A stretch of 64,000 bases of DNA from Dyadobacter luticola. Lineage in GTDB: Bacteria; Bacteroidota; Bacteroidia; Cytophagales; Spirosomataceae. Positions 1 through 9,790 of this stretch are shown piece by piece. Numbering within the stretch: the stretch's first letter is position 1; each line of letters opens with the position of its first letter. The notes under the pieces are model-generated. The model was not told the origin of the DNA and made no database searches. It saw only the letters and a list, made by a program, of their open reading frames with translations. A program made the translations under genes and the position numbers. The stretch is from positions 744,001-808,000 of the forward strand of contig NZ_VCEJ01000004.1 of NCBI RefSeq assembly GCF_005860805.1, written 5' to 3'.

Positions 1-931
<931 letters not shown>

Positions 932-940
932 CAACATATC

Positions 941-973
941 AAGAACCGGAGCACATCACTCCGGTTCTTTTTT
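941..973 (+). terminator. Intrinsic terminator after eno
   Basis: There is an 11-bp perfect stem (941-951 with 959-969), a 7-nt loop and a run of T immediately after it. It lies 10 bases after the eno stop and before ftsB, so it should at least partly separate the two genes. Confidence 0.85.
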
Positions 974-987
974 AGGGACATTTCGAT

Positions 988-1317
988 ATGAAAAACAAAT
1001 CATTCTGGTCTCTGCATACGCTTAGAAACTTCTACATCGCCACATTGCTGGCTTGGGTAGTCTGGATTTCTTTGCTTGACAATAATAATCTCAGGGTGGT
1101 TTTTGAAAACCGGTCCAAAATGAGAGAGCTTGAAAAGGAGAAAACAGTTCTTCTTGAGAAGATCGTTCAGGTAAAAGAAGAGCGTAGAGAAGTTTTTGGT
1201 AATCCGAAAATGCTAGAAAAACTGGCGCGCGAGAAGTTTTTGATGCGTAAGCCCAATGAGCAGGTGTACGTCATCGTCGATGAAAACAATCAGCCCGCAG
1301 AAAGCAAAAAAGAATAA
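988..1317 (+). CDS. FtsB/DivIC-family septum formation initiator
   Basis: This is a 109-residue protein with the bitopic architecture of FtsB/DivIC: a short cytoplasmic N-terminus, one hydrophobic segment at about residues 14-31, a charged coiled coil at about 40-72 (RSKMRELEKEKTVLLEKI), and the family's small C-terminal region with EKLAREKFLMRKPNE. The family works in the periplasm with FtsL and FtsQ to activate septal wall synthesis. Position after enolase is typical for the phylum. Family assignment is from sequence; FtsB versus DivIC naming cannot be settled here. Confidence 0.88.
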   Translation: MKNKSFWSLHTLRNFYIATLLAWVVWISLLDNNNLRVVFENRSKMRELEKEKTVLLEKIVQVKEERREVFGNPKMLEKLAREKFLMRKPNEQVYVIVDENNQPAESKKE

Positions 1318-1336
1318 TTCTTAACATTCACTCACA

Positions 1337-2869
1337 TTGAGCAATAAAGTCATTCTCATCATCATGGACGGCTGGGGCATCGCCAAAAACGGCGAAGAGA
1401 ACCGTTCCGCTATCATTGCTGCGAAGACCCCGTTTTACGATAGCATTTTACAAAAATACCCACACAGCAAACTGGAAGCGAGCGGCCTGGCCGTCGGATT
1501 ACCGGATGGGCAGATGGGTAACTCGGAAGTAGGGCATACCAATCTGGGTGCAGGTCGTGTGGTTTATCAGGATTTGGTTAAAATTAATCTCGCTGTTTCT
1601 GAGGGAACATTGGGTAAAGAACCTGTATTGGTAAATGCACTCAATTATGCCAAGCAAAATGGCAAAAAGGTACATTTCATCGGACTGGCTTCTGATGGTG
1701 GCGTGCACTCGCACATTGAGCATTTGAAAGGTCTCTGCAAAATCGCGGCGGAACAGGGTGTATCGAATGTTTTTGTGCATGCATTTACAGATGGTCGAGA
1801 TACAGATCCGAAGAGTGGGCTGGGATTCCTGACTGACTTGCAGGCCTCTATGTCGCAATCCACAGGTCAGCTGGCCAGCATTACCGGCAGATATTATGCG
1901 ATGGACCGGGATAAGCGCTGGGAGCGTGTGAAGCTTGCTTACGACGCCATGGTGCATGGAGAAGGAAAGCACGTGCCGGCCGCAGATATCCTGAAAGCCG
2001 TCCAGGCATCTTATGAAGAGGGCGTGACCGACGAGTTTATCCTACCGATCATTGCAACCAATGAACAGGGCGCCCCGATTGCAGTCATTGAAAATGGCGA
2101 TGTCGTGCTTTGCTTTAATTTTCGGACTGACCGCGGACGTGAAATCACGGAGGTATTGACGCAACAGGATTTCCACGAGCAAAACATGCACAAGCTCGAT
2201 TTGAAATACATTACCATGACAAATTACGACGATACTTTCACGGGTGTCGGGGTGATTTTTGATAAAGATAATCTGAACAATACGTTGGGCGAAGTGTTGG
2301 AAGGTGCAGGTAAAAAGCAGATCCGGATTGCTGAGACTGAGAAATATCCGCACGTAACATTCTTCTTTTCAGGCGGTCGCGAGAAACCTTTTGAAGGAGA
2401 AAGCAGACTTTTGTGCCCGTCACCAAAAGTGGCGACGTACGATCTTCAACCCGAAATGTCGGCTTTTGATCTGCGGGATAAAATTGTGCCTGAATTGGAA
2501 AAAGGCGAGGTAGATTTTGTATGCCTCAATTTCGCAAATGCGGATATGGTAGGACACACCGGCGTTTTTGAAGCGGCTGTGAAAGCCTGCGAGACGGTTG
2601 ATCAATGTGTGCAGGCGGTGGTAACAACGGGTCTTGCGCATGGTTATGCATCGATTATCATTGCGGATCACGGGAATTCGGATTATATGATGAATGATGA
2701 TGGTTCGCCGAATACCGCGCATTCACTCAACCTGGTACCTTGTATTTTGGTGGACAATGATCCGCACCAGCCGATTAAAGATGGTAAGTTAGCTGATATT
2801 GCGCCGACCATCCTGGAACTGATTGGTGTTCCGAAACCGGCTGAAATGACCGGAACCAGCATTTTGTAA
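1337..2869 (+). CDS. gpmI: 2,3-bisphosphoglycerate-independent phosphoglycerate mutase
   Basis: GpmI interconverts 3- and 2-phosphoglycerate with two Mn ions and a phosphoserine intermediate. The 510-residue length fits the family. It shows the N-terminal metal motif IIMDGWG (Asp11), the catalytic serine in MGNSEVGH (Ser63), NFRTDRGRE, and the C-terminal metal site in IADHGNSD. Translation starts at a TTG (1337); no in-frame ATG occurs before the conserved N-terminus, so TTG is favoured. It lies 19 bases after the FtsB-like gene. Together with enolase it covers two consecutive glycolytic steps. Confidence 0.97.
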   Translation: MSNKVILIIMDGWGIAKNGEENRSAIIAAKTPFYDSILQKYPHSKLEASGLAVGLPDGQMGNSEVGHTNLGAGRVVYQDLVKINLAVSEGTLGKEPVLVNALNYAKQNGKKVHFIGLASDGGVHSHIEHLKGLCKIAAEQGVSNVFVHAFTDGRDTDPKSGLGFLTDLQASMSQSTGQLASITGRYYAMDRDKRWERVKLAYDAMVHGEGKHVPAADILKAVQASYEEGVTDEFILPIIATNEQGAPIAVIENGDVVLCFNFRTDRGREITEVLTQQDFHEQNMHKLDLKYITMTNYDDTFTGVGVIFDKDNLNNTLGEVLEGAGKKQIRIAETEKYPHVTFFFSGGREKPFEGESRLLCPSPKVATYDLQPEMSAFDLRDKIVPELEKGEVDFVCLNFANADMVGHTGVFEAAVKACETVDQCVQAVVTTGLAHGYASIIIADHGNSDYMMNDDGSPNTAHSLNLVPCILVDNDPHQPIKDGKLADIAPTILELIGVPKPAEMTGTSIL

Positions 2870-2953
2870 TTTATTCAGCCCAAAAGGTGTTAGTTGACAG
2901 AGAGTCTTACCCGAGGCTCTCTGTTCTTTTAAATGACAATAAGTACTTTGAAA

Positions 2954-3556
2954 ATGCCCCGGACTATAAGATGTGGAAGCTCCCCGAGCTTCTCAAAAAC
3001 ATTTCAGATTCTATCAATGCTGTTTCTGGTTACTGCCTGTCAGACCAAAAAAGTGGAGGAGAAAAATGAAAAGCATTATTATGATCTGAAAGGTTTTGTT
3101 GAGAATCAGATTGTTTATCTGGAAGAAAAAAAGCCGGAAGTTTCAAAAACAGCCGTCCTTAATGGTAAGTCGGAGCAGATCAAAACGAAGGATATTGACT
3201 GGAAAAAGGAGTTGGAGCTTTTTGTTCAGGCTGACATTAACAAGCCGTCTTATCGTATCAGCTATAATGTTTCTCGCCGCGACTCTGCTGAATATGAATA
3301 TAAGTTGAAGCCTGAGATGCAGGCCACCGTGCAGTATTTGAAAATTGTAACAGATTCAGTTGTTAATCAGCCAGTTTATATAAAAGCTATACTGAAATCG
3401 GAAAACAGGATTTACAAATCTGAAAAAACAATAGAGCTCAGATGTGCCCAAATCAACAATCTCTGGCAAGTTTCCTCATTTTCGGTGGATGGATACCAAA
3501 AGCTGATTTTCACTGATAAGAAGTCCTTCCATATTACATCAAAAATAGGATTTTAG
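2954..3556 (+). CDS. Small hypothetical lipoprotein
   Basis: No known family is recognised. The start chosen at 2954 gives about 200 residues. An N-terminal basic and hydrophobic stretch ends in a lipobox-like LVTAC, with the lipidated cysteine near residue 29, so the protein is probably anchored in the outer or inner membrane. An ATG at 2933 would add seven residues and cannot be excluded. The mature part is lysine-rich and mostly predicted beta/alpha, without repeats. It follows gpmI by about 85 bases on the same strand, and no function can be inferred from context. Confidence 0.6.
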   Translation: MPRTIRCGSSPSFSKTFQILSMLFLVTACQTKKVEEKNEKHYYDLKGFVENQIVYLEEKKPEVSKTAVLNGKSEQIKTKDIDWKKELELFVQADINKPSYRISYNVSRRDSAEYEYKLKPEMQATVQYLKIVTDSVVNQPVYIKAILKSENRIYKSEKTIELRCAQINNLWQVSSFSVDGYQKLIFTDKKSFHITSKIGF

Positions 3557-3874
3557 CGGGTTGAGCGAAGCCAGAATTTTGTATCCTTACACCATATTTT
3601 GGGTAAACATTACCCAATTTTTTTACCGCCGATTTATGTAAGTGAAGCCCAGCGCGTCAGACCACCAATTTTAAGTTGTTAGCTAAAAAGGCTCAAAACA
3701 TTGTGTTTTGAGCCTTTTTAATGTTATGAGCGGTCATAGTCCTCTCTGTAAGCTGCGTGCAAACAGGTACTTAAAATTGAAGTCGGCACACAATTGGTTG
3801 AAATAACATTAACCATGTAGACCTCAACACATTGTCAACATGTAAACTAAATCACAAAATAAATACCTATTTCA
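3557..3874. other. 318-base non-coding stretch
   Basis: No reading frame with family features and no tRNA-like fold was found. The only clear element is the 15-bp hairpin terminator at 3685-3719. The remaining 155 bases before the next gene are AT-rich and probably contain its promoter, though no convincing TAnnTTTG box was recognised. Confidence 0.6.
3685..3719 (+). terminator. Strong hairpin terminator
   Basis: There is a perfect 15-bp stem (3685-3699 with 3705-3719) around a 5-nt loop. It starts with A5 and ends with T5, so it can act on either strand. It probably ends the gpmI/lipoprotein transcript. Confidence 0.85.
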
Positions 3875-4825
3875 ATGCAACAAGAACAGAAAAATAAGCA
3901 AAGCATAGCCTGGGCAATGGTTGTTGTCCTGGGGCTAGCGACGGCCATGTTTGGCTACCTGTTTACGACTCAAAAACAAGAGTTGACGCAGCAAGAATCA
4001 ATGGTGGTTGAAAAAGCCAGAGAATTGGCTGTAACCAAAACTAAACTGGACTCTATTTCAACAGTTCTGGACTCGAAAATTGCGGAAGTTGAAAGATTAG
4101 GCGGTGACATTACGGAATTGACCAAAGTAAAAGAGAAATTGGAAGCAGATAAACTCGCTTTCAGCCGCAGCAAAAGAGTGGAAACCAACAAGTATCTTGG
4201 AAAAATTAAGGAATACGAAAAATTCCTGACCGAGAAAGACGAGATGATCGCACAGCTTAAGGCTGAAAATGAGCATCTGGTAGCTTCTAACGATTCTTTG
4301 AGCACCCACGTAGGTACATTGACCAGCGAGCGTGAGAGACTGGTTCAACGCCAGGCTGAGTTAACCGATTCAGTAACAACATTTACTGCGGCTAACAAAG
4401 AATTGAGCTCGAAAGTAAGTAAAGCAGCAGCATTGAAAGCTCAAAACCTGAAAATCCTGACTGTTAATTCAAGAGGTAAAGTAAAAGACAGAGAAGAATA
4501 CAAATCCAAAAAAGTGGATAAATTGAAATTTGTCTTCACACTGCCTGAAAATGAGCTGACTGCCCAAGAATCAAAAGACATTTATGTAAGAGTACTTGAT
4601 CCGGAAGGAGCAGTTTTGTCAGACAATGCAACTGGTTCAGGTGAATTTGAAGTAGATGGTGCGCCATCGAAATTTACAGCTCGTGAGTCTGTGGCTTACC
4701 AGAACAACAACCAGCAAGTTGAATTGTTGTACGATAACACCTCACAGTTCCGTCCAGGAAAATACAATGTAGAGTTGTATGCTGAGGGTTATAAAATCGG
4801 TGGAGGCAACTTTGTCATCAAATAA
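3875..4825 (+). CDS. Membrane-anchored coiled-coil protein
   Basis: This is a 316-residue protein with no recognised name. A hydrophobic segment at about residues 12-30 is followed by a long heptad-type coiled coil at about 35-190, rich in E, K, L and S with few prolines. After that comes a compact C-terminal domain at about 200-316 (LKFVFTLPENE, KDIYVRVLDPEG, and a final GGGNFVIK). The topology suggests a single-span anchor holding a periplasmic rod and a beta-sandwich-like head. Such proteins recur in Bacteroidota genomes as conserved hypotheticals. It is transcribed alone between two terminators. Confidence 0.7.
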   Translation: MQQEQKNKQSIAWAMVVVLGLATAMFGYLFTTQKQELTQQESMVVEKARELAVTKTKLDSISTVLDSKIAEVERLGGDITELTKVKEKLEADKLAFSRSKRVETNKYLGKIKEYEKFLTEKDEMIAQLKAENEHLVASNDSLSTHVGTLTSERERLVQRQAELTDSVTTFTAANKELSSKVSKAAALKAQNLKILTVNSRGKVKDREEYKSKKVDKLKFVFTLPENELTAQESKDIYVRVLDPEGAVLSDNATGSGEFEVDGAPSKFTARESVAYQNNNQQVELLYDNTSQFRPGKYNVELYAEGYKIGGGNFVIK

Positions 4826-4853
4826 GATCTATCTTCACACCATGCATAGCTAT

Positions 4854-4880
4854 AAAGGCGGCCGAATCTCGGCCGCCTTT
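4854..4880. terminator. Bidirectional terminator
   Basis: A perfect 12-bp GC-rich stem (4854-4865 with 4869-4880) is flanked by A3 and T4. It lies between the convergent coiled-coil gene and ppk2. Confidence 0.85.
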
Positions 4881-4907
4881 TCTCGTTGTAAGTAGTAATT
4901 ATATTGA

Positions 4908-5801
4908 TCAGGAATCCTGGGTTTGCGCATTGATCACATTGATGAATTTATGCAACTCTTCAGCACGCTCCGGACCTAAATCAGGATAGCTCATATCCAT
5001 CTTGCCCAATTCTTCGGCCACGATCTTCGCGACAGTCAGGCGAAGGTTCTTCTTGTCATCGGCGGGGATTACATACCAGGGCGCTTTCTTGGCAGCCGTA
5101 GCATTGATGCAATCTTCGTAGGCCTGCATATAGTCATCCCATTTGTCGCGTACTTTCACATCCTGCTCTTCAAACTTCCAGTTTTTGGACTTATCCTCAA
5201 TCCGCTCGATCAGCCGTTCTGCCTGTTCTTCCTTGGATACATTCAGGAAAAACTTGATCACTCTTATCCCATTCCGGTACAAATACTTTTCAAGATTACG
5301 AATGTCAGAATACCGGTTTTTCCAAAGTTTGTCCATATCGGCCGTCAGTTCAACTGGTAATCTCTGAGAAGTTGTCAGGATATCCGGCTCTACCTTTACC
5401 ACCAGCACTTCTTCGTAATAACTACGATTGAAAATAGTGATGGTACCTCTTTGCGGCAGTACCTGGTTGGTCCTCCATAAAAAATCATGACCCAATTCTG
5501 TTTCAGTAGGTCTCTTGAACGAATGTATTTTCACGCCCACCGGGTTCACGCCGGACAGAACGTGCTTGATCGTACCATCCTTCCCGGCCGCGTCCATCGC
5601 CTGGAAAATTACCAGCAAGCCATACCGGTTATGGGCATACATTAAGCTTTGCAGCTCGTCCAGTTCTTTGGCAGATTCCTCCTGCATGGATTCGTATTCC
5701 TCCTTATCACCATAAATGTCTTTAAACTTGGTTTTCGCCTTACTGATATCGAATTTCTTGCTTCCGTCGAACCGGTAATCCTCAGCATTGAAGTCAGCCA
5801 T
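4908..5801 (-). CDS. PPK2-family polyphosphate kinase
   Basis: PPK2 enzymes use polyphosphate to phosphorylate nucleotides (ADP or GDP to NTP, or AMP to ADP, by subclass). The 297-residue single-domain length fits PPK2 class I or III. Seen motifs are the Walker A-like QAMDAAGKDG (about residues 68-76), the GVNPVG turn, the substrate-binding SFKRPTETELGHDFLWR, and the Walker B-like IFNRSYYEEVLV. The lid region follows near residues 195-225. AMP or ADP preference cannot be decided by eye. It shares direction with the rdgB gene upstream, 27 bases away, suggesting co-transcription of two nucleotide-metabolism genes. Confidence 0.93.
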   Translation of the reverse strand: MADFNAEDYRFDGSKKFDISKAKTKFKDIYGDKEEYESMQEESAKELDELQSLMYAHNRYGLLVIFQAMDAAGKDGTIKHVLSGVNPVGVKIHSFKRPTETELGHDFLWRTNQVLPQRGTITIFNRSYYEEVLVVKVEPDILTTSQRLPVELTADMDKLWKNRYSDIRNLEKYLYRNGIRVIKFFLNVSKEEQAERLIERIEDKSKNWKFEEQDVKVRDKWDDYMQAYEDCINATAAKKAPWYVIPADDKKNLRLTVAKIVAEELGKMDMSYPDLGPERAEELHKFINVINAQTQDS

Positions 5802-5828
5802 ATTTTTAATGGTTAGTTGATGAACAAA

Positions 5829-6404
5829 TCATTTGTTTTTTAGAAAAGCCACCAGCTTCGCAAAAGCGCGCGACCTGTGGCTCAGAAGAGATTTTTCGGT
5901 TAATGTCATTTCGGCAAATGTTTTGTCAAAACCATCAGGAACAAAGATTGGATCATAGCCAAAGCCTTCATTTCCGCGTTTTTCAAAGATGATTTGGCCT
6001 TCAACATTACCTTCAAACTGCTGGTATTCTCCATTCAATACCAATGTAATGATGGTAGTGAACTTTGCGCTCCGGTCGGTTTTTGAAGCTAACTTATTGA
6101 GTAATAAATTCATATTATCGCCATGGCTCCGCTGCGGCCCGGCATACATGGCCGAAATCACACCAGGCTCGCCACCCAGTGAATCTACGATCAGACCGGT
6201 ATCGTCGGCAAAACAATCGATACCGTAATGTTCAAAAACGTACCTGGCTTTCCCCATGGAATTCTCCGCGATGGTATCATAAGGTTCGGGAATTTCCTCG
6301 TGGCAGCCGATGTCCTGCAAAGTGACGAGTTCAAACTGGTCGCCCAATAATGCCTGAATTTCTCTGAGTTTGTGGAGATTGTTGGTCGCGAAACACAATT
6401 TCAT
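5829..6404 (-). CDS. rdgB: XTP/dITP diphosphatase (RdgB/HAM1)
   Basis: This house-cleaning pyrophosphatase hydrolyses dITP, ITP and XTP, keeping deaminated purines out of DNA and RNA. The 191 residues match the family. Key parts are the N-terminal ATNNLHKLREI (Thr-Asn...Lys...Glu nucleotide site), the metal-binding FADDTGLIVDSLGGEPGV (Asp67/Asp68), MYAGP, GYDPIFVPDG and a C-terminal SHRSRA. It is followed closely by the ppk2 gene and preceded by a terminator that ends the FKBP gene, so rdgB-ppk2 is probably one transcript. Confidence 0.95.
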   Translation of the reverse strand: MKLCFATNNLHKLREIQALLGDQFELVTLQDIGCHEEIPEPYDTIAENSMGKARYVFEHYGIDCFADDTGLIVDSLGGEPGVISAMYAGPQRSHGDNMNLLLNKLASKTDRSAKFTTIITLVLNGEYQQFEGNVEGQIIFEKRGNEGFGYDPIFVPDGFDKTFAEMTLTEKSLLSHRSRAFAKLVAFLKNK

Positions 6405-6439
6405 TTTGTAATCCGATTTATAGGGTTTGCATTTTACAT

Positions 6440-6472
6440 AAAAAAACGGCCACTCTTGTGAAGTGGCCGTCC
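6440..6472 (-). terminator. Terminator of the FKBP gene
   Basis: A 9-bp stem (6446-6454 with 6462-6470) has a 7-nt loop. Read on the minus strand it is followed by a T6 run (6441-6446). It lies 20 bases beyond the FKBP stop codon. Confidence 0.85.
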
Positions 6473-6490
6473 AAAAAATCTATAACCGGT

Positions 6491-7396
6491 TTATTTTGTC
6501 GGTGGTGCGATGGCCTGGCCAGCTGGCTGCTGGGGACCTTTACCGAAATCGATCAGCTCCATTTCAAATTGAAGCACCGAGTTGCCAGGGATCGGGCCAT
6601 AAGTTTCAGGGCCATAGGCCAATCCTGACGGGATTAGCAGAATTCCTTTATCGCCTTTTTTCATCAACATTAAACCTTCATCCCAGCCTGGAATCACCAT
6701 TCCGGCACCAACCTGCAATTCAAGCGGTTTGCCCTGGTTTTTAGAGCTGTCAAATTCTTTTCCGTCCAGGAACTTGCCTGTGTAATGTACTTTCACATTG
6801 TCGCCAGCTTTTGGGCTAGCGCCTGCGCCTTCCGCCAATGGTACGTAATAAAGTCCCGAAGCAGTTTTACGCGCCTTGTCCTTCATGTTGTTTTTTGCAA
6901 GAAAAGCCTGGATGGTTTTGTCATCGATCGTTTTTTGTTTCGCGCCAGCTTCCGATTGTTGTTTCTGGAACTCCTCAGAAGTAAGTACGCTCATCACTTT
7001 CACGGTAAAGCTCAGCTCAGAACCTTTTTTGATCATCGGAGGCATAGGCTGACCGATTTTTGCAAAAAGTGTATCTGCATTGATCATGAATTTGGCGCTG
7101 TCGCCGGCTGCGAGCAGGGTAAGTCCTTCTTCGAAGCTGCCTTTGTATTGTGGCGGCTGCAACACCATTTTAGCGGGAGTGCCTTCTTTATATGTATCTC
7201 TTAAAGTAGAATCGGTACCATTTTTCAGAACCAGGTGGAACGTCATAATGTCTCCGAGCTTCGCTTTTCTCGCATCATCATTGTGATCAAATATCTGGTA
7301 CTTAAGGCCGCTGTCCGTGACTTGCGTCTTGTATTTGTTGCAAGCAGTTGCGAGAATAGTTATGCCCATTGCATAACCGATTGTTTTAAGATTCAT
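6491..7396 (-). CDS. FKBP-type peptidyl-prolyl isomerase lipoprotein
   Basis: This is a 301-residue lipoprotein. The signal peptide ends with LATAC (Cys19). Two FKBP-like regions follow: a degenerate N-terminal one (about residues 30-135, with GDIMTFHLVLKNG) and a canonical C-terminal PPIase domain (about 175-288). The second has VKVHYTGKFLDGKEFDSS, VIPGWDEGLMLMKKGDKGILLIPSGLAYG and LQFEMELIDF. It probably assists folding of envelope proteins in the periplasm. The C-terminal domain keeps the aromatic pocket residues, whereas the first appears too divergent to be active (inference). It is flanked by its own terminator and is likely monocistronic. Confidence 0.93.
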   Translation of the reverse strand: MNLKTIGYAMGITILATACNKYKTQVTDSGLKYQIFDHNDDARKAKLGDIMTFHLVLKNGTDSTLRDTYKEGTPAKMVLQPPQYKGSFEEGLTLLAAGDSAKFMINADTLFAKIGQPMPPMIKKGSELSFTVKVMSVLTSEEFQKQQSEAGAKQKTIDDKTIQAFLAKNNMKDKARKTASGLYYVPLAEGAGASPKAGDNVKVHYTGKFLDGKEFDSSKNQGKPLELQVGAGMVIPGWDEGLMLMKKGDKGILLIPSGLAYGPETYGPIPGNSVLQFEMELIDFGKGPQQPAGQAIAPPTK

Positions 7397-7454
7397 TGGA
7401 TTGTGTTAATTAGAAAATATTAGAGTGATTTTTTTAGCTATACAATTTTTAATG

Positions 7455-8489
7455 TTAGTCAACGCTTAAAAGTGCCTCCTGGTATTCGGGAAGCACGCTC
7501 AAAAAATAGGCAACCGTTTCATTCACTGATTGTTCTGATCGGCCACCGGATGCATTCTTATGCCCGCCGCCGCTGAAATGTGCACTTGCGAGGTCTCTCA
7601 CTGAAAAAGAACCGACTGATCTGAAAGAAATTTTCACTTCTCCTTTCCGCTCAATAAACATCGCCGACATCACAACATTCTCCACCTGCAAACCATAATT
7701 CACAATACCCTCCGTCTCACCCGAGCTGGAATTGAATCTAGCGAGTTCAGCTTCGGTCAGGACCATATAGGCAGTCCGGTATTGCGGAAGAACCACGAGT
7801 TTTTGAGACAAAACGTAGCCTAAAAACTGTAACCGCGATAGGGGCGCATTATCATAGATCAGCCTGTGAACACGGCTGCAATCAAAACCTGTCAGCATCA
7901 GATCAGCTACCGCCAAATGCACTTCCGGAGTAACATTTGCGTGACGGAATGAGCCGGTATCGGTCATAATGCCTGCATACAAACATTCCGCCATCGATTT
8001 GTCAAAAATCTCCTGGGTGGTAAGTCCTGCTTCCAGTTCTTTGATCAGCGCATAAACAAGCTGGGCCGTGGCAGCAGCATTGGTATCCCAGATCATCCAC
8101 TTCGCAAAATGTTCGGGTTCGAGGTGGTGATCGATCATTAGCTTCACGGCGGCGGCATCCTGTACCACGCGTCCGAGATCTTTTAAGCGGGATAATGCTG
8201 AAAAATCGAGGCAGCAAATCAATGTTGCCTGCTCGATTTTTTTCCTGCATTTTACCTGATCGGCTTGTCTTTCAAACACCAGCACCTGGTCCATCCCGGA
8301 CATCCACCGAAGGTTCGCAGCATAGTCCGTGGGACTGATAACAGCAACTTCATGGCCCTTTTTCAGCAAATAACTTGCCCACCCAAGCGAAGATCCCAGC
8401 GCGTCGGCGTCCGGGTCGCGGTGCATCGTAATGATGATTTTTTGGGGAGTTGACAAAAAAGAGCTGAGCTCTTCAATCGTTTGATTCAC
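7455..8489 (-). CDS. DHH/DHHA1 phosphoesterase, NrnA-like nanoRNase/pAp phosphatase
   Basis: NrnA-type enzymes degrade 2-5 nt RNAs and dephosphorylate 3'-phosphoadenosine-5'-phosphate. The 344-residue protein has the Mn-binding MHRDPDADALGSSLGW (His23, Asp25, Asp27), the CCLDFSALSR segment, the defining DHH in MIDHHLEP, MTDTGSFRHANV, and the C-terminal DHHA1 motif FSGGGHKNASGG. Length and motif order match the bifunctional NrnA family. It is divergent from ndk. A TAATTTTG box at 8535-8542 on the minus strand lies at the right distance to serve as its promoter. Confidence 0.93.
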   Translation of the reverse strand: MNQTIEELSSFLSTPQKIIITMHRDPDADALGSSLGWASYLLKKGHEVAVISPTDYAANLRWMSGMDQVLVFERQADQVKCRKKIEQATLICCLDFSALSRLKDLGRVVQDAAAVKLMIDHHLEPEHFAKWMIWDTNAAATAQLVYALIKELEAGLTTQEIFDKSMAECLYAGIMTDTGSFRHANVTPEVHLAVADLMLTGFDCSRVHRLIYDNAPLSRLQFLGYVLSQKLVVLPQYRTAYMVLTEAELARFNSSSGETEGIVNYGLQVENVVMSAMFIERKGEVKISFRSVGSFSVRDLASAHFSGGGHKNASGGRSEQSVNETVAYFLSVLPEYQEALLSVD

Positions 8490-8534
8490 AGTTATTTAAT
8501 TCAAAAGGGGAATTCACTTGTAGTAATGAAGCCC

Positions 8535-8542
8535 CAAAATTA
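8535..8542 (-). promoter_or_regulatory. Putative -7 box for nrnA
   Basis: The minus strand reads TAATTTTG, matching the Bacteroidota TAnnTTTG consensus 45 bases upstream of the start codon. No convincing TTTG -33 box was seen at 19-23 bases, so this is tentative. Confidence 0.3.
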
Positions 8543-8654
8543 ACAAAACTGTTGGGATTTGCTTAATACTGAACACTAAAGGTCGGTAACACAGTCTCTT
8601 TCCGCGCGCAGTGTGTCAATGCAGAATGTGCGGCGAATATCAGGTGAAAAATTG

Positions 8655-8662
8655 TAGTTTTG
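8655..8662 (+). promoter_or_regulatory. Putative -7 box for ndk
   Basis: TAGTTTTG matches TAnnTTTG 28 bases before the ATG of ndk. It overlaps an in-frame TTG at 8660, arguing that this TTG is promoter sequence rather than a start codon. No -33 match was found. Confidence 0.4.
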
Positions 8663-8689
8663 CAGCAAAAAACAAATAAAGCCGATTGT

Positions 8690-9109
8690 ATGCCAACGAA
8701 TAGAACATTCACCATGATCAAGCCGGACGCTGTAAAGGACGGTCACTCTGGTTCCATTATTAAAATGATCGAAGCCGCTGGGTTTCGCGTGGTTGCTTTG
8801 AAAAAAACATTGCTGACTCCGGAGCGTGCGGGTGAGTTTTACGCGGTGCACAGCGAGCGCCCTTTTTATAATGATCTTTGCAAATACATGTCGTCGGGCC
8901 CGATTGTCCCTATGATTTTGGAAAAAGAAAACGCAGTAGCCGACTTCCGTACATTGATCGGAGCGACCAACCCGGCTAATGCTGCCGAAGGTACAATCCG
9001 CAAATTGTTCGCAATCTCGATGGAAGCAAATGCAATTCACGGATCAGATTCTGATGAGAATGCGCAAATCGAAGGAAGCTTTTTCTTCGCCCACGTCGAT
9101 CAATATTAA
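8690..9109 (+). CDS. ndk: Nucleoside diphosphate kinase
   Basis: Ndk balances NTP pools by phosphoryl transfer through a phosphohistidine. The ATG at 8690 gives 139 residues, the standard bacterial length, starting [18 protein letters not shown]. The active-site histidine is His117 in NAIHGSDS. Other signatures are [13 protein letters not shown] and [12 protein letters not shown], plus [12 protein letters not shown]. An upstream in-frame TTG (8660) would add ten atypical residues and is rejected. A terminator follows within 20 bases, so the gene is probably monocistronic. Confidence 0.97.
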   Translation: MPTNRTFTMIKPDAVKDGHSGSIIKMIEAAGFRVVALKKTLLTPERAGEFYAVHSERPFYNDLCKYMSSGPIVPMILEKENAVADFRTLIGATNPANAAEGTIRKLFAISMEANAIHGSDSDENAQIEGSFFFAHVDQY

Positions 9110-9126
9110 TACAGCATTCCAATAAG

Positions 9127-9160
9127 AAGGCCCTGCAGAAAATTTCTGCCGGGCCTTTGC
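9127..9160 (+). terminator. Terminator after ndk
   Basis: A 15-bp stem with one mismatch (9127-9141 with 9143-9157) is followed by a T-rich tail. It may also serve the convergent fasciclin gene. Confidence 0.75.
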
Positions 9161-9182
9161 TTTTATATTTTATTGTGAAAAC

Positions 9183-9695
9183 CTACTTGCGGAAGGCTAC
9201 ACTGTCGATTACCTGGATCAGTCCGTTTGCAGCATTCACATCTCTGATAACAATGTCCGATTTGTTGATCGCAACTGTGCTGTCAACTTTTGTGATGTTC
9301 AGTGTCTTCTGCGTGATCGTCAGTTCGCTGGTTGATTTCATCAGGTCAGCATAGGACATCGTTTTTTTAATGATGTGATTTTGAAGAAAGATACGCGCTG
9401 AATCTTTGCCCGGACCAGTAATAACGCTAGCAGCAAAAATATTTGCCTTTCCAAACGCAGCATTATTAGGCGCGAAAAGTGTGAAGTTCTGGCTGCGCAG
9501 GGCATCGGTCATCTCAGCGGTCAGCATGATGTCACGGAGGATACTGAATTGCTCATTTGTAAGAATGATATCCGTAATCGTGATGGGCTTTACGAGGTCA
9601 TCATCGTTTTCTTTACAAGAAAACGCAATCACTGAAAACAGACCTGCAATCAAAAAAAATGTCGCAAAACGCCCTACAAAACGGTTTTTTTTCAT
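9183..9695 (-). CDS. Fasciclin (FAS1)-domain lipoprotein
   Basis: FAS1 domains are secreted adhesion or matrix modules. The start at 9695 (MKKNRFVGRF) gives about 170 residues and places a hydrophobic segment just before AFSCKEN, a loose lipoprotein box. The longer start at 9749 lacks a signal-like N-terminus. One FAS1 domain spans nearly all the rest, with FTLFAPNNAAFGK (the H1-type motif), FLQNHIIKKTMSYADLM, and the final NGLIQVIDSVAFRK (H2-type, usually NGVIHVID). Function beyond surface adhesion or matrix contact cannot be inferred. Confidence 0.88.
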   Translation of the reverse strand: MKKNRFVGRFATFFLIAGLFSVIAFSCKENDDDLVKPITITDIILTNEQFSILRDIMLTAEMTDALRSQNFTLFAPNNAAFGKANIFAASVITGPGKDSARIFLQNHIIKKTMSYADLMKSTSELTITQKTLNITKVDSTVAINKSDIVIRDVNAANGLIQVIDSVAFRK

Positions 9696-9790
9696 AGCTT
9701 TCCCATTGGTTATTTTCCGTAAAACTAATGGAAAATGTATTTTGACCACATTCCCAAAGTAATTTTTTTAATCCTAACCTGCTTATCCTT

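Noticed and set aside
8660..8689. TTG start for ndk ten codons upstream
   Set aside because: It overlaps a promoter -7 box and would add residues atypical of the family.
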